Below, one piece after another: positions 19,155-28,494 of a stretch of DNA of 64,000 nt. Under the pieces are notes generated by a model that saw nothing but the letters and a program-made list of their open reading frames with translations, was not told the origin of the DNA and did not search any database. Both the position numbers and the translations under genes were made by a program. This stretch comes from Desulfovibrio inopinatus DSM 10711 (GTDB lineage Bacteria > Desulfobacterota > Desulfovibrionia > Desulfovibrionales > Desulfovibrionaceae): positions 124,001 through 188,000 of the forward strand of contig NZ_AUBP01000006.1 of assembly GCF_000429305.1 (NCBI RefSeq). Direction: 5' to 3'. Each line of letters opens with the position of its first letter. Within the stretch, counting starts at the first letter, position 1.

Positions 19155-20018
19155 ATGTCTCATATAACAACCTTGCTGCTTCACTCAGACCCGAATGCGA
19201 GAGCCTCGTTGCGAAAATTATTGCACGAGGTTGATTTCATTCGGGTTGTCGGCGAGGCTGTGAGCGCAGCCGAGGCATTAGAACTCCTTGAAGGTATCTC
19301 ATACGGGCTTTTTTTTGTTGGTGTCGAACTTGATGGCGGCGTGAGCGGGATTGAACTTGCGCAAATGCTCGCCGGCCGCAAAAAACGTCCCGGCCTTGTT
19401 TTCTTGGCAGAAAATGAATCCTTGGCCTTCACGGCTTTTGAACTTGGCGCTGTGGATTACCTGTTGTTGCCCATTGCCTCTGAACGCTTCCACCAAACAG
19501 TGGAACGCCTTTCCAGAATGCGTTCCGCGTTCAAGGACATTCCGACTCCATCATGGCGTGATGATGACGGAGAAGAAGACAGGGAACAGACGGTTCAACT
19601 TCCTTTAGGTGAGGAAGAGGAAGGACAATTCATTTCAGCCTTACGGCAGGCATGGGATCCCAAAAGCTTGGCCCGTCCTCTGGACATTGAAAAGCTTCCC
19701 ATCTCCATGGATGGGAGAACTATTTTACTCCCGTATGACCAGATCATTTTCGTGGAAGCCTACGAAGACTATTCGTTTGTCCACACTGCCTCGAAAAAAA
19801 TTCTGACTTCATTTCGTCTGAAGAATCTCGAAGAACGCCTCAAACCCTTCCGCTTTTTTCGCGTTCATCGAAAATATCTTGTCAATCTCGATATGGTGAC
19901 CGAAATCGCTTCATTGCCTGGAGGCAACTTTATGCTTCGGACGATGGGAAAAACCCGGATCGAACTCCCTATCAGTCGCCGACGCATTCCCGAACTCAAG
20001 CAGATCTTAGGCTTGTAA
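19155..20018 (+). CDS. LytTR-family transcription regulator with a degenerate receiver
   Basis: A 287-residue protein: a receiver-like domain (1-120) and a LytTR DNA-binding domain (about 185-287; FVEAYEDYSFVHTASKKILT and FRFFRVHRKYLVNLDMV). The receiver lacks key residues. Where the acceptor Asp should be, the strand reads LFFVGVELDGG, and where DYLLKP should be it reads DYLLLPIASERF, so the conserved Lys is Leu. The acidic pair is also incomplete (LLHSDPNA). It is therefore unlikely to be controlled by phosphorylation. No histidine kinase is adjacent. Confidence 0.87.
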   Translation: MSHITTLLLHSDPNARASLRKLLHEVDFIRVVGEAVSAAEALELLEGISYGLFFVGVELDGGVSGIELAQMLAGRKKRPGLVFLAENESLAFTAFELGAVDYLLLPIASERFHQTVERLSRMRSAFKDIPTPSWRDDDGEEDREQTVQLPLGEEEEGQFISALRQAWDPKSLARPLDIEKLPISMDGRTILLPYDQIIFVEAYEDYSFVHTASKKILTSFRLKNLEERLKPFRFFRVHRKYLVNLDMVTEIASLPGGNFMLRTMGKTRIELPISRRRIPELKQILGL

Positions 20019-20098
20019 TGCGCCCCTCTCGCGCAATGAAGGAAATGGCGCCACGCAAAAGGTACTTCGTCGGCACATCATCAGTCGGCACAACACGT

Positions 20099-21151
20099 CT
20101 ACACCTCTTCCATTCGACTATCTAAGATGACCACGCGGTTGCGTCCATTTTCTTTTGCCTGATACAATGCCGAATCCGCAGTTGCCACAAAGCGAGCAGG
20201 AGCTTGTCCCACATAGGTTGCATCCGCACTGGCGATGGAAAGGGATTGTGGCCTAATCGTTGTCAATCCGATACTGACCGTGACAACATCGGCGATAAGC
20301 GACATGCGATGGACCAACCCCATATCTTCCACTTGGAAACGTAACGCTTCACCAATGGCACGTGCGCCTTCTCGATCCGTCAATGGCATGATGGCGACAA
20401 ATTCTTCTCCACCATATCGGGCAAGCAAATCCGTACTTCGTTTAAGCGCATTTTCAAGTGCGCGTGCTACCCGACGCAGGCAGACATCGCCTTGTTGATG
20501 CCCATACGCATCATTATAAAGCTTAAAATAGTCAATATCGATCATCGCCAAGCTCAATTCGGAGCCATCACGAATGGCACGTGTCCACTCACCGGATAAC
20601 ACCTGATCAAAACGGCGACGATTGGCCAACCCCGTCAACCCATCACGCAATGCCATATCTGCAAGCTGCCTATTGGCAACGCGCAATGCATCTCGTGTCT
20701 CGGTTAATTCACCAACAATTTTGTCCAGTTCACGATTCTTTGCGGCAAGCTGCCGATTTTTCTCTGCCAACTGAAGAAAAACATTTGCTTTGGAACGAAC
20801 AATGATTGGTTCAAGTGGTTTGAAAAGATAATCGACCGCCCCGGTTTCATAGCCACGAAAAACATATTTTTGCTCGGTATTAAGAGCAGTCACAAAAATA
20901 ATCGGAATATCGCGGGTTTTCATACTCCCACGCATCAGTTCGGCGACTTCAAAACCATCCATCTCCGGCATCTGAACATCAAGAAAAACCAAAGCGTATT
21001 CCGCACGCAACAGCTTGGCTAACGCTTCAGGTCCAGAGCGTGCTGTATCGACTTCTACTTGAAGAGGCTTGAGGATCCCTGCCAACGATGTAAGGTTCGC
21101 GGTCTGATCATCGACCAATAAAATTCGAGCTGTTGTCGTTTCGATATTCAT
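20099..21151 (-). CDS. Response regulator diguanylate cyclase (receiver-GGDEF)
   Basis: A 350-residue protein. The receiver (about 8-125) has an intact acceptor Asp (YALVFLDVQMPEMDGFEV) and the conserved Lys (VDYLFKPLEP). A short coiled coil (NRQLAAKNRELDKIVGELTE) leads to a GGDEF domain with the active GGEEF signature. An RxxD inhibitory site (RSTD) stands exactly five residues before it, so product inhibition by c-di-GMP is likely. It is the last gene of the hybrid kinase-cheR-cheB operon and overlaps the CheB-like gene by four bases. Confidence 0.93.
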   Translation of the reverse strand: MNIETTTARILLVDDQTANLTSLAGILKPLQVEVDTARSGPEALAKLLRAEYALVFLDVQMPEMDGFEVAELMRGSMKTRDIPIIFVTALNTEQKYVFRGYETGAVDYLFKPLEPIIVRSKANVFLQLAEKNRQLAAKNRELDKIVGELTETRDALRVANRQLADMALRDGLTGLANRRRFDQVLSGEWTRAIRDGSELSLAMIDIDYFKLYNDAYGHQQGDVCLRRVARALENALKRSTDLLARYGGEEFVAIMPLTDREGARAIGEALRFQVEDMGLVHRMSLIADVVTVSIGLTTIRPQSLSIASADATYVGQAPARFVATADSALYQAKENGRNRVVILDSRMEEV

Positions 21152-21726
21152 CGCTCACCCCACCTTCTCAAGTACGAAACCATATCCTGCGGCGAAAGCA
21201 CAGCATCGGCTCCAGCGCGCGACAGTGCAGCTGCGGGCATATATGGAAATGCTGCCATATCCGGCTTCTGAACAATGCCCACACCACCCCGTCTCCGTAT
21301 AGCTTGCAGTCCGGCTGCACCATCATCATTCGCGCCTGTTAATATCATCCCAAGAACATTTTCACCAAACGCATCGGCAGCCGATTCGAACAAAACATCA
21401 ATCGAAGGCCGAGCATGGGAAACAGCCGGCTCCTTCGTCAAGGTAAAACTCCCTTCCGACTCGATAAGAACATGGTACCCAGCTGGAGCAAAATAAATAC
21501 ACCCCGTTTTGATCATTTCATGTGGACCAGCTTGAGTCACTTTGAGACGACATCGTTTCTCCAATGCATCGACAAGAAAATCCACGGTCTCAGTGTCCCC
21601 ATGTTGTACGACCACCACAGGGACATGGAAATCAACGGGAAGTTCCGGAAGAATCCGTAAAAGCATATCAATTCCTCCGGCTGATGCTCCCATGACAACA
21701 AGTCGAGAAGTACCTTCCATGGTCAA
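21148..21726 (-). CDS. CheB-type methylesterase domain protein (no receiver)
   Basis: A 192-residue stand-alone CheB catalytic domain. It has the serine motif GASAGGIDML, the histidine in VVVVQHGD, and the aspartate motif ILTGANDDGAAGLQAI. Normal CheB carries an N-terminal receiver, which is absent. CheB removes methyl groups from, or deamidates, chemoreceptors. Here the partner is probably the neighbouring hybrid kinase complex, as seen in other kinase-CheR-CheB clusters. It overlaps the flanking genes by four bases each. Confidence 0.9.
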   Translation of the reverse strand: MTMEGTSRLVVMGASAGGIDMLLRILPELPVDFHVPVVVVQHGDTETVDFLVDALEKRCRLKVTQAGPHEMIKTGCIYFAPAGYHVLIESEGSFTLTKEPAVSHARPSIDVLFESAADAFGENVLGMILTGANDDGAAGLQAIRRRGGVGIVQKPDMAAFPYMPAAALSRAGADAVLSPQDMVSYLRRWGER

Positions 21727-22565
21727 TGTGCTTTTCGATAAATACGCTGTCCGGCATCAACGACATCAAATCGCCTGTCCAATGTCGTTCCTTGGAGTCC
21801 TTCTTTGGGGCCGAGACAGAAAAAACCTCCAGGAACAAGACTTTTATCAAACATTTCCAAAGTCTTTTCCTTTCTCGATTTTTTAAAATAAATCATCACA
21901 TTGCGGCAAGCGATACAATGCATTTCCCCAAAAAGGGTATCCGTTATAAGATTATGCTCGGCAAAAACAATTCGCTTCCGCAATACCGGGTTCATCACCA
22001 TGGCTCCCTGCGTGATGTGATAATAATCCACAGCGTCATGCTGTCCGCCACCGAGTAGGTAATTTTTTGAAAAGACACGTGCATCTTTGACATCATACCA
22101 TCCCAAACGCGCTTTCGCCAGCGCATTGCTATCAAAGTCCGTCGCATAAATTCGACAACGGTCAATCAACCCTTCTTCAGTCAAAACGATCGCCATGGAG
22201 TATGCCTCTTCACCAGTTGCGCATCCTGCCAACCATACCTTGAGGTACGCATAGGAACGTAACCAAGGCACAACCTTATTCCTGAAAACCGCGTAAAACA
22301 TGGGATCACGGAACAACTCTGTTACGTTGACCGAAAAACGAGCAAGAAAAGAACGAAAAAGGTTCGCGTCATCAAGCAACCGCGCCAACATGCTTGCACC
22401 AGAGTTGAAATCGGTTTCGGAGAGGAAAAACCGCAATCGGCGACGCACATGAGCCCGGCTATATTCTCGCAAATCATACTCGTAAACACGAGCAATTGCA
22501 GCAAGTGCACCGTCGAGTTCCTCATCGGACAAACCAATATCAACCTCATTCTTCTCCATGTTCAC
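21723..22565 (-). CDS. CheR-type protein-glutamate O-methyltransferase
   Basis: A 280-residue CheR: an all-helical N-terminal domain (LDGALAAIARVYEYDLREYS), then the SAM-binding domain with LKVWLAGCATGEEAYSMAIV, IYATDFDSNALAKARLGWYD, and DLFGEMHCIACRNVMIYF-like segments. It uses SAM to methylate glutamates of receptor-like proteins. It is 13 bases after the hybrid kinase gene and overlaps the CheB gene. Confidence 0.92.
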   Translation of the reverse strand: MNMEKNEVDIGLSDEELDGALAAIARVYEYDLREYSRAHVRRRLRFFLSETDFNSGASMLARLLDDANLFRSFLARFSVNVTELFRDPMFYAVFRNKVVPWLRSYAYLKVWLAGCATGEEAYSMAIVLTEEGLIDRCRIYATDFDSNALAKARLGWYDVKDARVFSKNYLLGGGQHDAVDYYHITQGAMVMNPVLRKRIVFAEHNLITDTLFGEMHCIACRNVMIYFKKSRKEKTLEMFDKSLVPGGFFCLGPKEGLQGTTLDRRFDVVDAGQRIYRKAH

Positions 22566-22577
22566 ACGTGTGCTCCT

Positions 22578-25500
22578 TTACTTGGCAGAAATCCAGACAC
22601 GCATGAGACTGAGTAATTTTTCGCTCTCAATTGGTTTCGATAAGTAGTCGCTTGCACCGACCTCAAGACATTTCGCTTTATCATCTTTCATGGCTTTCGC
22701 CGTGAGCGCAATAATCGGTACGCTTTTGTATGCCTCCTGTTTCCGAATAGCCTCAATGGTCTCATATCCATCCATCTCCGGCATCATGATATCCATGAGT
22801 ATAATGTCAACATCAGAGGTCTCATGAAGTCGATTTATCGCTTCGTGACCATTTGATGCGTTGACCACCCGCATACCGCGACTTTCAAGGATTTGAGTCA
22901 AAGCAAAAATATTCCGCACGTCATCATCGACAATGAGTACTGTATGCCCGTTCAGGGACGAAAAACCTCCAACTCCATTATTATCGTCGCGCGAAACCTC
23001 AACATCTAAGCACGTGATTTCATTTTCGGTTTTCTCAACTTTAGAAAGGAACAACGCCATCTCCTGTAACAACCGTTCAGATGATTGTTCACTGGAAACA
23101 ATTATGCTTTTGCAATATGGAGACATCGCTTCGGCCATACGTGGATCAATACCGCTTTCTGCAAAGGCAATAATCGGAATTCCCCCCGCTTCATCAATAT
23201 CATGGAGCTGGCGCAATCCATCAAAGGTTTCTTGTTCAGACGTACCAAAAACAACGAGCACAAAATCACATGATCGTTCTTTGAGACGAGCAATGCCAGC
23301 TTCTATTGAGGACAACGTTTCTACATTGAATCCTTTCTCTTCCAAAAAAGTCCCCACAGCTCCCGGAGCAATAGAGTCGATTTCCAGGATAACAACATCG
23401 GAAATCGAAGACGGCTTATCCAAAGCCATTTCGCCAACAACTTCATCGAGTCGATTGATGTCCACAGGCTTTGATAAATAGCCAGAGGCTCCACGACCAA
23501 GCGATGCAACGATATCTTCTCGTCCAGATATGACATGAACTGGAATAGATGCGGTCACGGGATCGGCTTTGAGTTGTTCGAGAACGGCCCACCCATCCAT
23601 GTCCGGCAGACTCAAATCGAGAACAATACCATGGGGGAGAAGTGTACGCGCCTGCTCCAATCCAGACTTTCCATGCGGAACCACAACAGCTTTCAAACCT
23701 TGATCTTTGATGAAGCGACTGACCAAGCTGGAAAACGCGATATCATCTTCAATAACAAGGACGGTTTTGGCACCATTGTCTTCATTGGGGGCTTCATCCC
23801 CAGCCTCTGAAGACGATTCAACCGTACGCGGCATACGCAACGGAAGATACAATGTAAAAACACTCCCTTCTCCTGCCTTGCTTTCGACTGTAATGGAGCC
23901 GTGCAAGAGTCTGGCTAACTCCATGGATATGGATAATCCAAGTCCCGTGCCTCCGTATTTGCGACTGATTGCACCATCGGCCTGAGTAAAGGCCTGAAAA
24001 ATTTGATCGTACTTCTCGTCGGGAATACCGATTCCTGTATCGCGTACCGAAAATGCAAGCACTGACTCGTGATGCCCTCCGGGTATGTCACATTCGTCTG
24101 GATTAACCGGGCGTATGAGGAGTTCTACATGCCCGTGTTCCGTAAACTTTATGGCATTGGACAACAGATTACTCAAAATTTGCCGTAATCTCTGCTCATC
24201 CGTGTATATGGTTTCGGGCGTATCTGGAGCGACTTCCACTCTTAGGCCAAGGCGTTTGCTTTCGGCGTGCTGTTCAAATACGGACTTCATTGTTTCCGCG
24301 ACAAAAGCAACAGACACTTCTTCATATTGCGCTTCCATATGTCCGGCTTCAATTTTGGATAGATCGAGAATGTCACTAATCAGTGTCAATAAATCCGTTC
24401 CGGAATCATGTATGGTTCGCGTGAACTCCAACTGTTGTTCATTGAGATTTCCATCCATATTCTCTGTCAACAACTGGGATAAAATGAGGATACTATTGAG
24501 TGGAGTTCTCAATTCATGCGACATATTCGCCAAAAATTCGGATTTATATCGACTGGCCTGCTCGACCTCAGCCTTCACCTGAAGTACTTCAGCATTGGTT
24601 TTGCGCAAGTCGTCCCGTTGTTTTTCCATGGCTTCGGCACGTTCTTCCAACTCTTCATTGACCGCACGAAGCTCTTCTCGTTGCTCTTCCAGTGTACGTT
24701 GCGTATGGCGTAACGCTTCGGCCTGTTCCACAAGCTCTTCGTTTGTCGCCCGTAATTCTTCTCGTTGTTCTTGCAATTGAATCGCCGACTGTTGCGCTTC
24801 CACCAAGAGCGTTTCTACGCGAAAACGAGAAGACAATTCGGCCAATACCGGCCCCAAGCTCCCAACCGCCACTTCTATAAAATCACGCTCGTGTGGCTCA
24901 AAGGGCGACAAGGAACCCAAAAGCATAACGGCGACAACGCGATCTTCTTTCAGAAGTGGCACAACAATAACTGCATTGACGTGTCGTTCATCAATACCGG
25001 TATGAAAAACTGGCGCGTGTTCAAGAAGTGGGCCCTGAAAAACAATCGTCTCTTTCTCAAGGGCGCATTGCCCAACGAGTCCTTCACCAAGAGCTATTTC
25101 ATTAAAATTGCCTTTTCGGTCCGAAAACGCATGACTGACCGTCAAACGTAGATTTTCGTTATTTCGTTCAAAATAGGCGCCGAGAACTGCTGGTGTACGC
25201 TTGATCAGAAGTTCCAAAACATAGCGCACGGTCTCTTCTTTAGCCTGGACAAGACGCAACACAGCATCAAGTTCGTTTTGTCCATCCTTAATCCACATGG
25301 AAATCCGAAGTTTGTCGGCCATGGCATTAAGCGCCTGACCAAGAATTGCAAACTCGTCTTTATTCCCCTTTGCCACATCCAGGCGACTCGTCAAGCGCCC
25401 ATCGGCAATATCATTGGCAAAAGCAACATAGGCAAAGATAGGACGTACAATGCGAGGAAACAAGACAAACAAAGCAACAAGACCAATCACAAATGAAAAT

Positions 25501-26405
25501 GTCCCCACGACCAGAAGTATAGCAAGTGTCCTTGTATTTTGTGCCTGCAATACAGGACCAAGATAATCTTGTTCTTTTTTCATTTCTTTAGCAATTGAAT
25601 CAAAATGGCTTGTTACTTCTGTCTCGAGACGCGTCATTTTGTCAAAAACAAGTGAATCACGTTGCAATATATCATCAGAAATTGATCGAAATGCGTCGGA
25701 GTAGTTATCAACCATCGTCATTGCTGAGCGCTGTAGAATCAACACTTTCCGGCTATTATCAATTTGTTCAAGTGCATGAAGATGCGTCTTTAATTGATTA
25801 ATAAAATCTCTACATTGCGCAGCTTTGCTTCGTGACGGTGATCGCATGAATTCAACTACGCATAAACGACTTTTCATTAACGAAGTAAATGACTGCTCAA
25901 TTCTCCATGAAACTTGATCCTGTGCAGCAGAATCTTCGAGAAATTCTTCAAACATCGTCTCAAGAAGCGAACCTTGGTGATGCAATACATTGTCGAATTG
26001 CTCTGTTACAATGCCATCAAGTCGGACAACGCGTTCAAACGTCATATTAAATTCTGAAAGAGCTGCATATCCTTTCTCTATCTCTTCCAAACGAGACTTG
26101 TCTTCAAAATGCTCTCTCGTATATGAAATATCTTCGTTGACCCGCTTCCAGAGCGTTGAGTACAGTTCAACATCTTTTTTCCCTCTATCTGCAAGGTACG
26201 CATTTGCATAAGAGCGTAAGCGGAGAATATCTGAGCGCACGGTCGATGATGCATTTGCATCCAGTGCCCATTGCCTGTATTGTTCGAATCCCTGAGAAGA
26301 TGCACTCAGCGCAATGAAAGAAAGGACGAACATAATAGCCAACAAAACAAGGAGAAGCCCAAAAATAAAAGATAATTTCATTCGAATACCAAGAGAGGAC
26401 AACAT
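22578..26405 (-). CDS. Hybrid sensor histidine kinase with GAF domain and three receivers
   Basis: A 1275-residue protein. In order: membrane segment (about 10-32), a helical extracytoplasmic sensor (35-295), a second membrane segment (about 296-318), HAMP, GAF (about 390-525), a Glu/Arg-rich coiled coil with repeated LREELRA(T/V)NEEL(V/E)E units, HisKA (FLANMSHELRTPLNSILILS), HATPase, and receivers 1, 2 and 3. Receivers 1 and 3 have acceptor Asp (HGIVLDLSLPDMDGW; DIILMDIMMPEMDGYET). Receiver 2 has lost it (CDFVLVVFGTSEQ). It heads an operon with cheR, cheB and a diguanylate cyclase. Its start is divergent from the lipoprotein gene at 26561. Confidence 0.93.
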   Translation of the reverse strand: MLSSLGIRMKLSFIFGLLLVLLAIMFVLSFIALSASSQGFEQYRQWALDANASSTVRSDILRLRSYANAYLADRGKKDVELYSTLWKRVNEDISYTREHFEDKSRLEEIEKGYAALSEFNMTFERVVRLDGIVTEQFDNVLHHQGSLLETMFEEFLEDSAAQDQVSWRIEQSFTSLMKSRLCVVEFMRSPSRSKAAQCRDFINQLKTHLHALEQIDNSRKVLILQRSAMTMVDNYSDAFRSISDDILQRDSLVFDKMTRLETEVTSHFDSIAKEMKKEQDYLGPVLQAQNTRTLAILLVVGTFSFVIGLVALFVLFPRIVRPIFAYVAFANDIADGRLTSRLDVAKGNKDEFAILGQALNAMADKLRISMWIKDGQNELDAVLRLVQAKEETVRYVLELLIKRTPAVLGAYFERNNENLRLTVSHAFSDRKGNFNEIALGEGLVGQCALEKETIVFQGPLLEHAPVFHTGIDERHVNAVIVVPLLKEDRVVAVMLLGSLSPFEPHERDFIEVAVGSLGPVLAELSSRFRVETLLVEAQQSAIQLQEQREELRATNEELVEQAEALRHTQRTLEEQREELRAVNEELEERAEAMEKQRDDLRKTNAEVLQVKAEVEQASRYKSEFLANMSHELRTPLNSILILSQLLTENMDGNLNEQQLEFTRTIHDSGTDLLTLISDILDLSKIEAGHMEAQYEEVSVAFVAETMKSVFEQHAESKRLGLRVEVAPDTPETIYTDEQRLRQILSNLLSNAIKFTEHGHVELLIRPVNPDECDIPGGHHESVLAFSVRDTGIGIPDEKYDQIFQAFTQADGAISRKYGGTGLGLSISMELARLLHGSITVESKAGEGSVFTLYLPLRMPRTVESSSEAGDEAPNEDNGAKTVLVIEDDIAFSSLVSRFIKDQGLKAVVVPHGKSGLEQARTLLPHGIVLDLSLPDMDGWAVLEQLKADPVTASIPVHVISGREDIVASLGRGASGYLSKPVDINRLDEVVGEMALDKPSSISDVVILEIDSIAPGAVGTFLEEKGFNVETLSSIEAGIARLKERSCDFVLVVFGTSEQETFDGLRQLHDIDEAGGIPIIAFAESGIDPRMAEAMSPYCKSIIVSSEQSSERLLQEMALFLSKVEKTENEITCLDVEVSRDDNNGVGGFSSLNGHTVLIVDDDVRNIFALTQILESRGMRVVNASNGHEAINRLHETSDVDIILMDIMMPEMDGYETIEAIRKQEAYKSVPIIALTAKAMKDDKAKCLEVGASDYLSKPIESEKLLSLMRVWISAK

Positions 26406-26560
26406 ATTGACTCCCTGCTATTGTTTGGGACAAAATCATTCTTCACTTTGAAGTCGATTTTTATTTTCTTGTTCGCTCTTTACGTTTATATGAAAAAAGA
26501 AATGGTTTCTATCAAGAAATAGCAAAATTGTATAACACATCAAAAAACAAAGGAGCCTGC

Positions 26561-27340
26561 ATGCGTATACGCACCGTTGCTTGCTTTGCGTTGTGCCTGA
26601 CTACTATGCTGGTCGGCTGTCAGACTTCATCCCGTAAAGCCAACGAAATTGCTGACCAACAAATGGTACAACGAGTTTCGTACTCGTCTACCCCTGGTCC
26701 GACAGTGGTCGTTATCCCCGGAGAAATCAAAAGTGCAAACGCAACGTATGCGCAAAAAATTTCATCAAACAATATTGCTGATTTTGCCGAAATCGAATTG
26801 GGGAGAGCGAACTTTAAAGTGCTCGACCGTGCCGACCTCGGAGCCATCCAGCAGGAATTCGCCACAGCCGCAACCATGGGAGATCCCAGGGCTCTTTCCA
26901 AACTCAAGCGAGGCAAGTTCAAAACAACAAATGAAATTATCCGATTCGACATTCTCAAAGCTGAACCTGTCGCCAACGTCAAAACCGAATTCGATGGAAC
27001 GTGGCTCGGCATTGGAACCGGCGCTCTGGTTGGTGGTCTGACGGGCAGTGTCGCGGCAGGAATCGGCTCCGGTGCCGTTGTCGGATCAGCCCAAGCCCAT
27101 GACGAAACAGGAATTTGGATCGTGGGATTGCGGTATAAAGTTATCGACGCCAACACCGGTGAGCAGGTCGCTTCAGACTACTTTGAAGACAAAATGGAAA
27201 TCAACTCTTCCGGTGGTGGATTTCTTGGCGTTTCGCAATCCGAAAGTTCCGGAACCAGCCTTGATTCAATGACCCAGCGGCTTATTCAACGTGCAGTACA
27301 AGACCTCGACAAACGTTTGAAACCAGCTTTCCCCAACTAA
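26561..27340 (+). CDS. Lipoprotein, CsgG-like
   Basis: A 259-residue lipoprotein. The signal peptide MRIRTVACFALCLTTMLVGC ends in a lipobox with Cys20. The mature part contains AELGR-like and VLDRADLGAIQQEFATAATM segments typical of CsgG/curli-assembly-related proteins. A Gly-rich hydrophobic hairpin follows (GIGTGALVGGLTGSVAAGIG), then YKVIDANTGEQVASDYFEDK. CsgG forms an outer-membrane secretion channel in curli systems, but no other curli gene is nearby, so the function is unknown. The ATG at 26561 follows AAAGGAGCCTGC. Confidence 0.7.
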   Translation: MRIRTVACFALCLTTMLVGCQTSSRKANEIADQQMVQRVSYSSTPGPTVVVIPGEIKSANATYAQKISSNNIADFAEIELGRANFKVLDRADLGAIQQEFATAATMGDPRALSKLKRGKFKTTNEIIRFDILKAEPVANVKTEFDGTWLGIGTGALVGGLTGSVAAGIGSGAVVGSAQAHDETGIWIVGLRYKVIDANTGEQVASDYFEDKMEINSSGGGFLGVSQSESSGTSLDSMTQRLIQRAVQDLDKRLKPAFPN

Positions 27341-27398
27341 CATCAATTGACGCCAACCATTTCAAGAGGAGGAGCTGATTCCCGTTCAGGCATTCAAA

Positions 27399-27427
27399 GC
27401 AACCAAGTCTCTCCAAGAGAGGGTTGC
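27399..27427. terminator. Hairpin between convergent genes (weak terminator candidate)
   Basis: GCAACC (27399-27404) pairs with GGTTGC (27422-27427) and an inner TCTCT/AGAGA pairing extends the stem. It lies between the converging lipoprotein genes. There is no T-run, so termination is only suggested. Confidence 0.35.
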
Positions 27428-27503
27428 AACCTGAGTGCCTCAGTGGAACCAGCATCCTCCCTTATGAAAGGCCCCATAGGTTTCCCACGTCATATTCCCT
27501 TTT

Positions 27504-28397
27504 TCAATTTCTCTCTTTCCCAGGTTCTGCACCTTCTTGAGATCGCGCCCAAAGTCGATACGCTTGTTGTCGCATCCACTTGATCCACCCTCCAGCAAAT
27601 GCCTCCAAGGCCTGGCATTCACTGGCGCTGATATCTCTCCCCCGATCAAGTCCAACATCCTTTCGTTCGTGGGAAAGCGGCGTTGTAACAACAAGCACGA
27701 GTCGACGATCCGGCGCAAGAGGCAGATACGCTCCAACGCCCCCAACGAGTACGCTCTCACGCACAGCATAAAAAACAGTCCAACGCGGTTCCGGAGTATC
27801 TTCCGAGACGAAAGCCCAAAGAACTCGAGTCAATTCTGGTGTTACAAAGACGACATCGAACCGATCTTCCCATGGATCATTTGGCTCTCGTGCCTCTGTA
27901 TACCGCCAAAATCCAGAGGGAACCGGAAAATTCTCCGAACCGAACTCGGCAAGAGGGTTTTGCTGCCAGACGACTGCCAACACCGTATCATGCGGCCCGC
28001 CATATACATGCGACGACATGACCCCCAACCCATTGGCAATATCCGGCTCTGTATCGAGTTCGTTAAAGCCCGGCGGGATATCAAGCCGGGGAAATAACGG
28101 AACTCTTGACGCACGGTCGCCAGGCTTCGTCCGGTCAGAACCCGACAATGGAGTCTCCTCAACTGTCCAGCCCTTGGCACTCATGCATTCCATCAAGGCC
28201 GCATCTTCTACGCGAACAATGGGACGACGACCAAACTGAGAAGCATCCAAGCCAGCTGTTTCCGCGACATGTCGACAGTCGGCCAGAGCAGTATCCAAAC
28301 CGGCTCGACTTCCGTCAAAACGAACAAATTGCGGAGGATGCGATGCACATGCTGTAAGGCCAAGCAGAAGAGCGCTAAGCCAACGTCTCCAGTACAT
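27504..28397 (-). CDS. Putative lipoprotein of unknown function
   Basis: A 297-residue protein from the ATG at 28397, which follows GGGAGAGGGGG. The N-terminus MYWRRWLSALLLGLTACASH has a lipobox with Cys17. Two thirds of the protein is polar and globular, with many Trp/Arg/Pro. I see no enzymatic motif. Segments such as LMECMSAKGWTVEE resemble small DUF-type lipoproteins in which a conserved Cys and C(M)xxKGW motif recur. It is convergent with the gene at 26561 and divergent from comF. Confidence 0.6.
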   Translation of the reverse strand: MYWRRWLSALLLGLTACASHPPQFVRFDGSRAGLDTALADCRHVAETAGLDASQFGRRPIVRVEDAALMECMSAKGWTVEETPLSGSDRTKPGDRASRVPLFPRLDIPPGFNELDTEPDIANGLGVMSSHVYGGPHDTVLAVVWQQNPLAEFGSENFPVPSGFWRYTEAREPNDPWEDRFDVVFVTPELTRVLWAFVSEDTPEPRWTVFYAVRESVLVGGVGAYLPLAPDRRLVLVVTTPLSHERKDVGLDRGRDISASECQALEAFAGGWIKWMRQQAYRLWARSQEGAEPGKERN

Positions 28398-28494
28398 CCC
28401 CCTCTCCCGTGCTGCATGATATTGACGCTTCATCATGATTCCATCACAATGAATAGGAAAGACTTTATCAAGAACACACTTCATCGAAAAGACG

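Noticed and set aside
26561-27340. Curli secretion system around the CsgG-like lipoprotein
   Set aside because: No csgA, csgB, csgE or csgF-like gene is near; the similarity is limited to the general lipoprotein fold.
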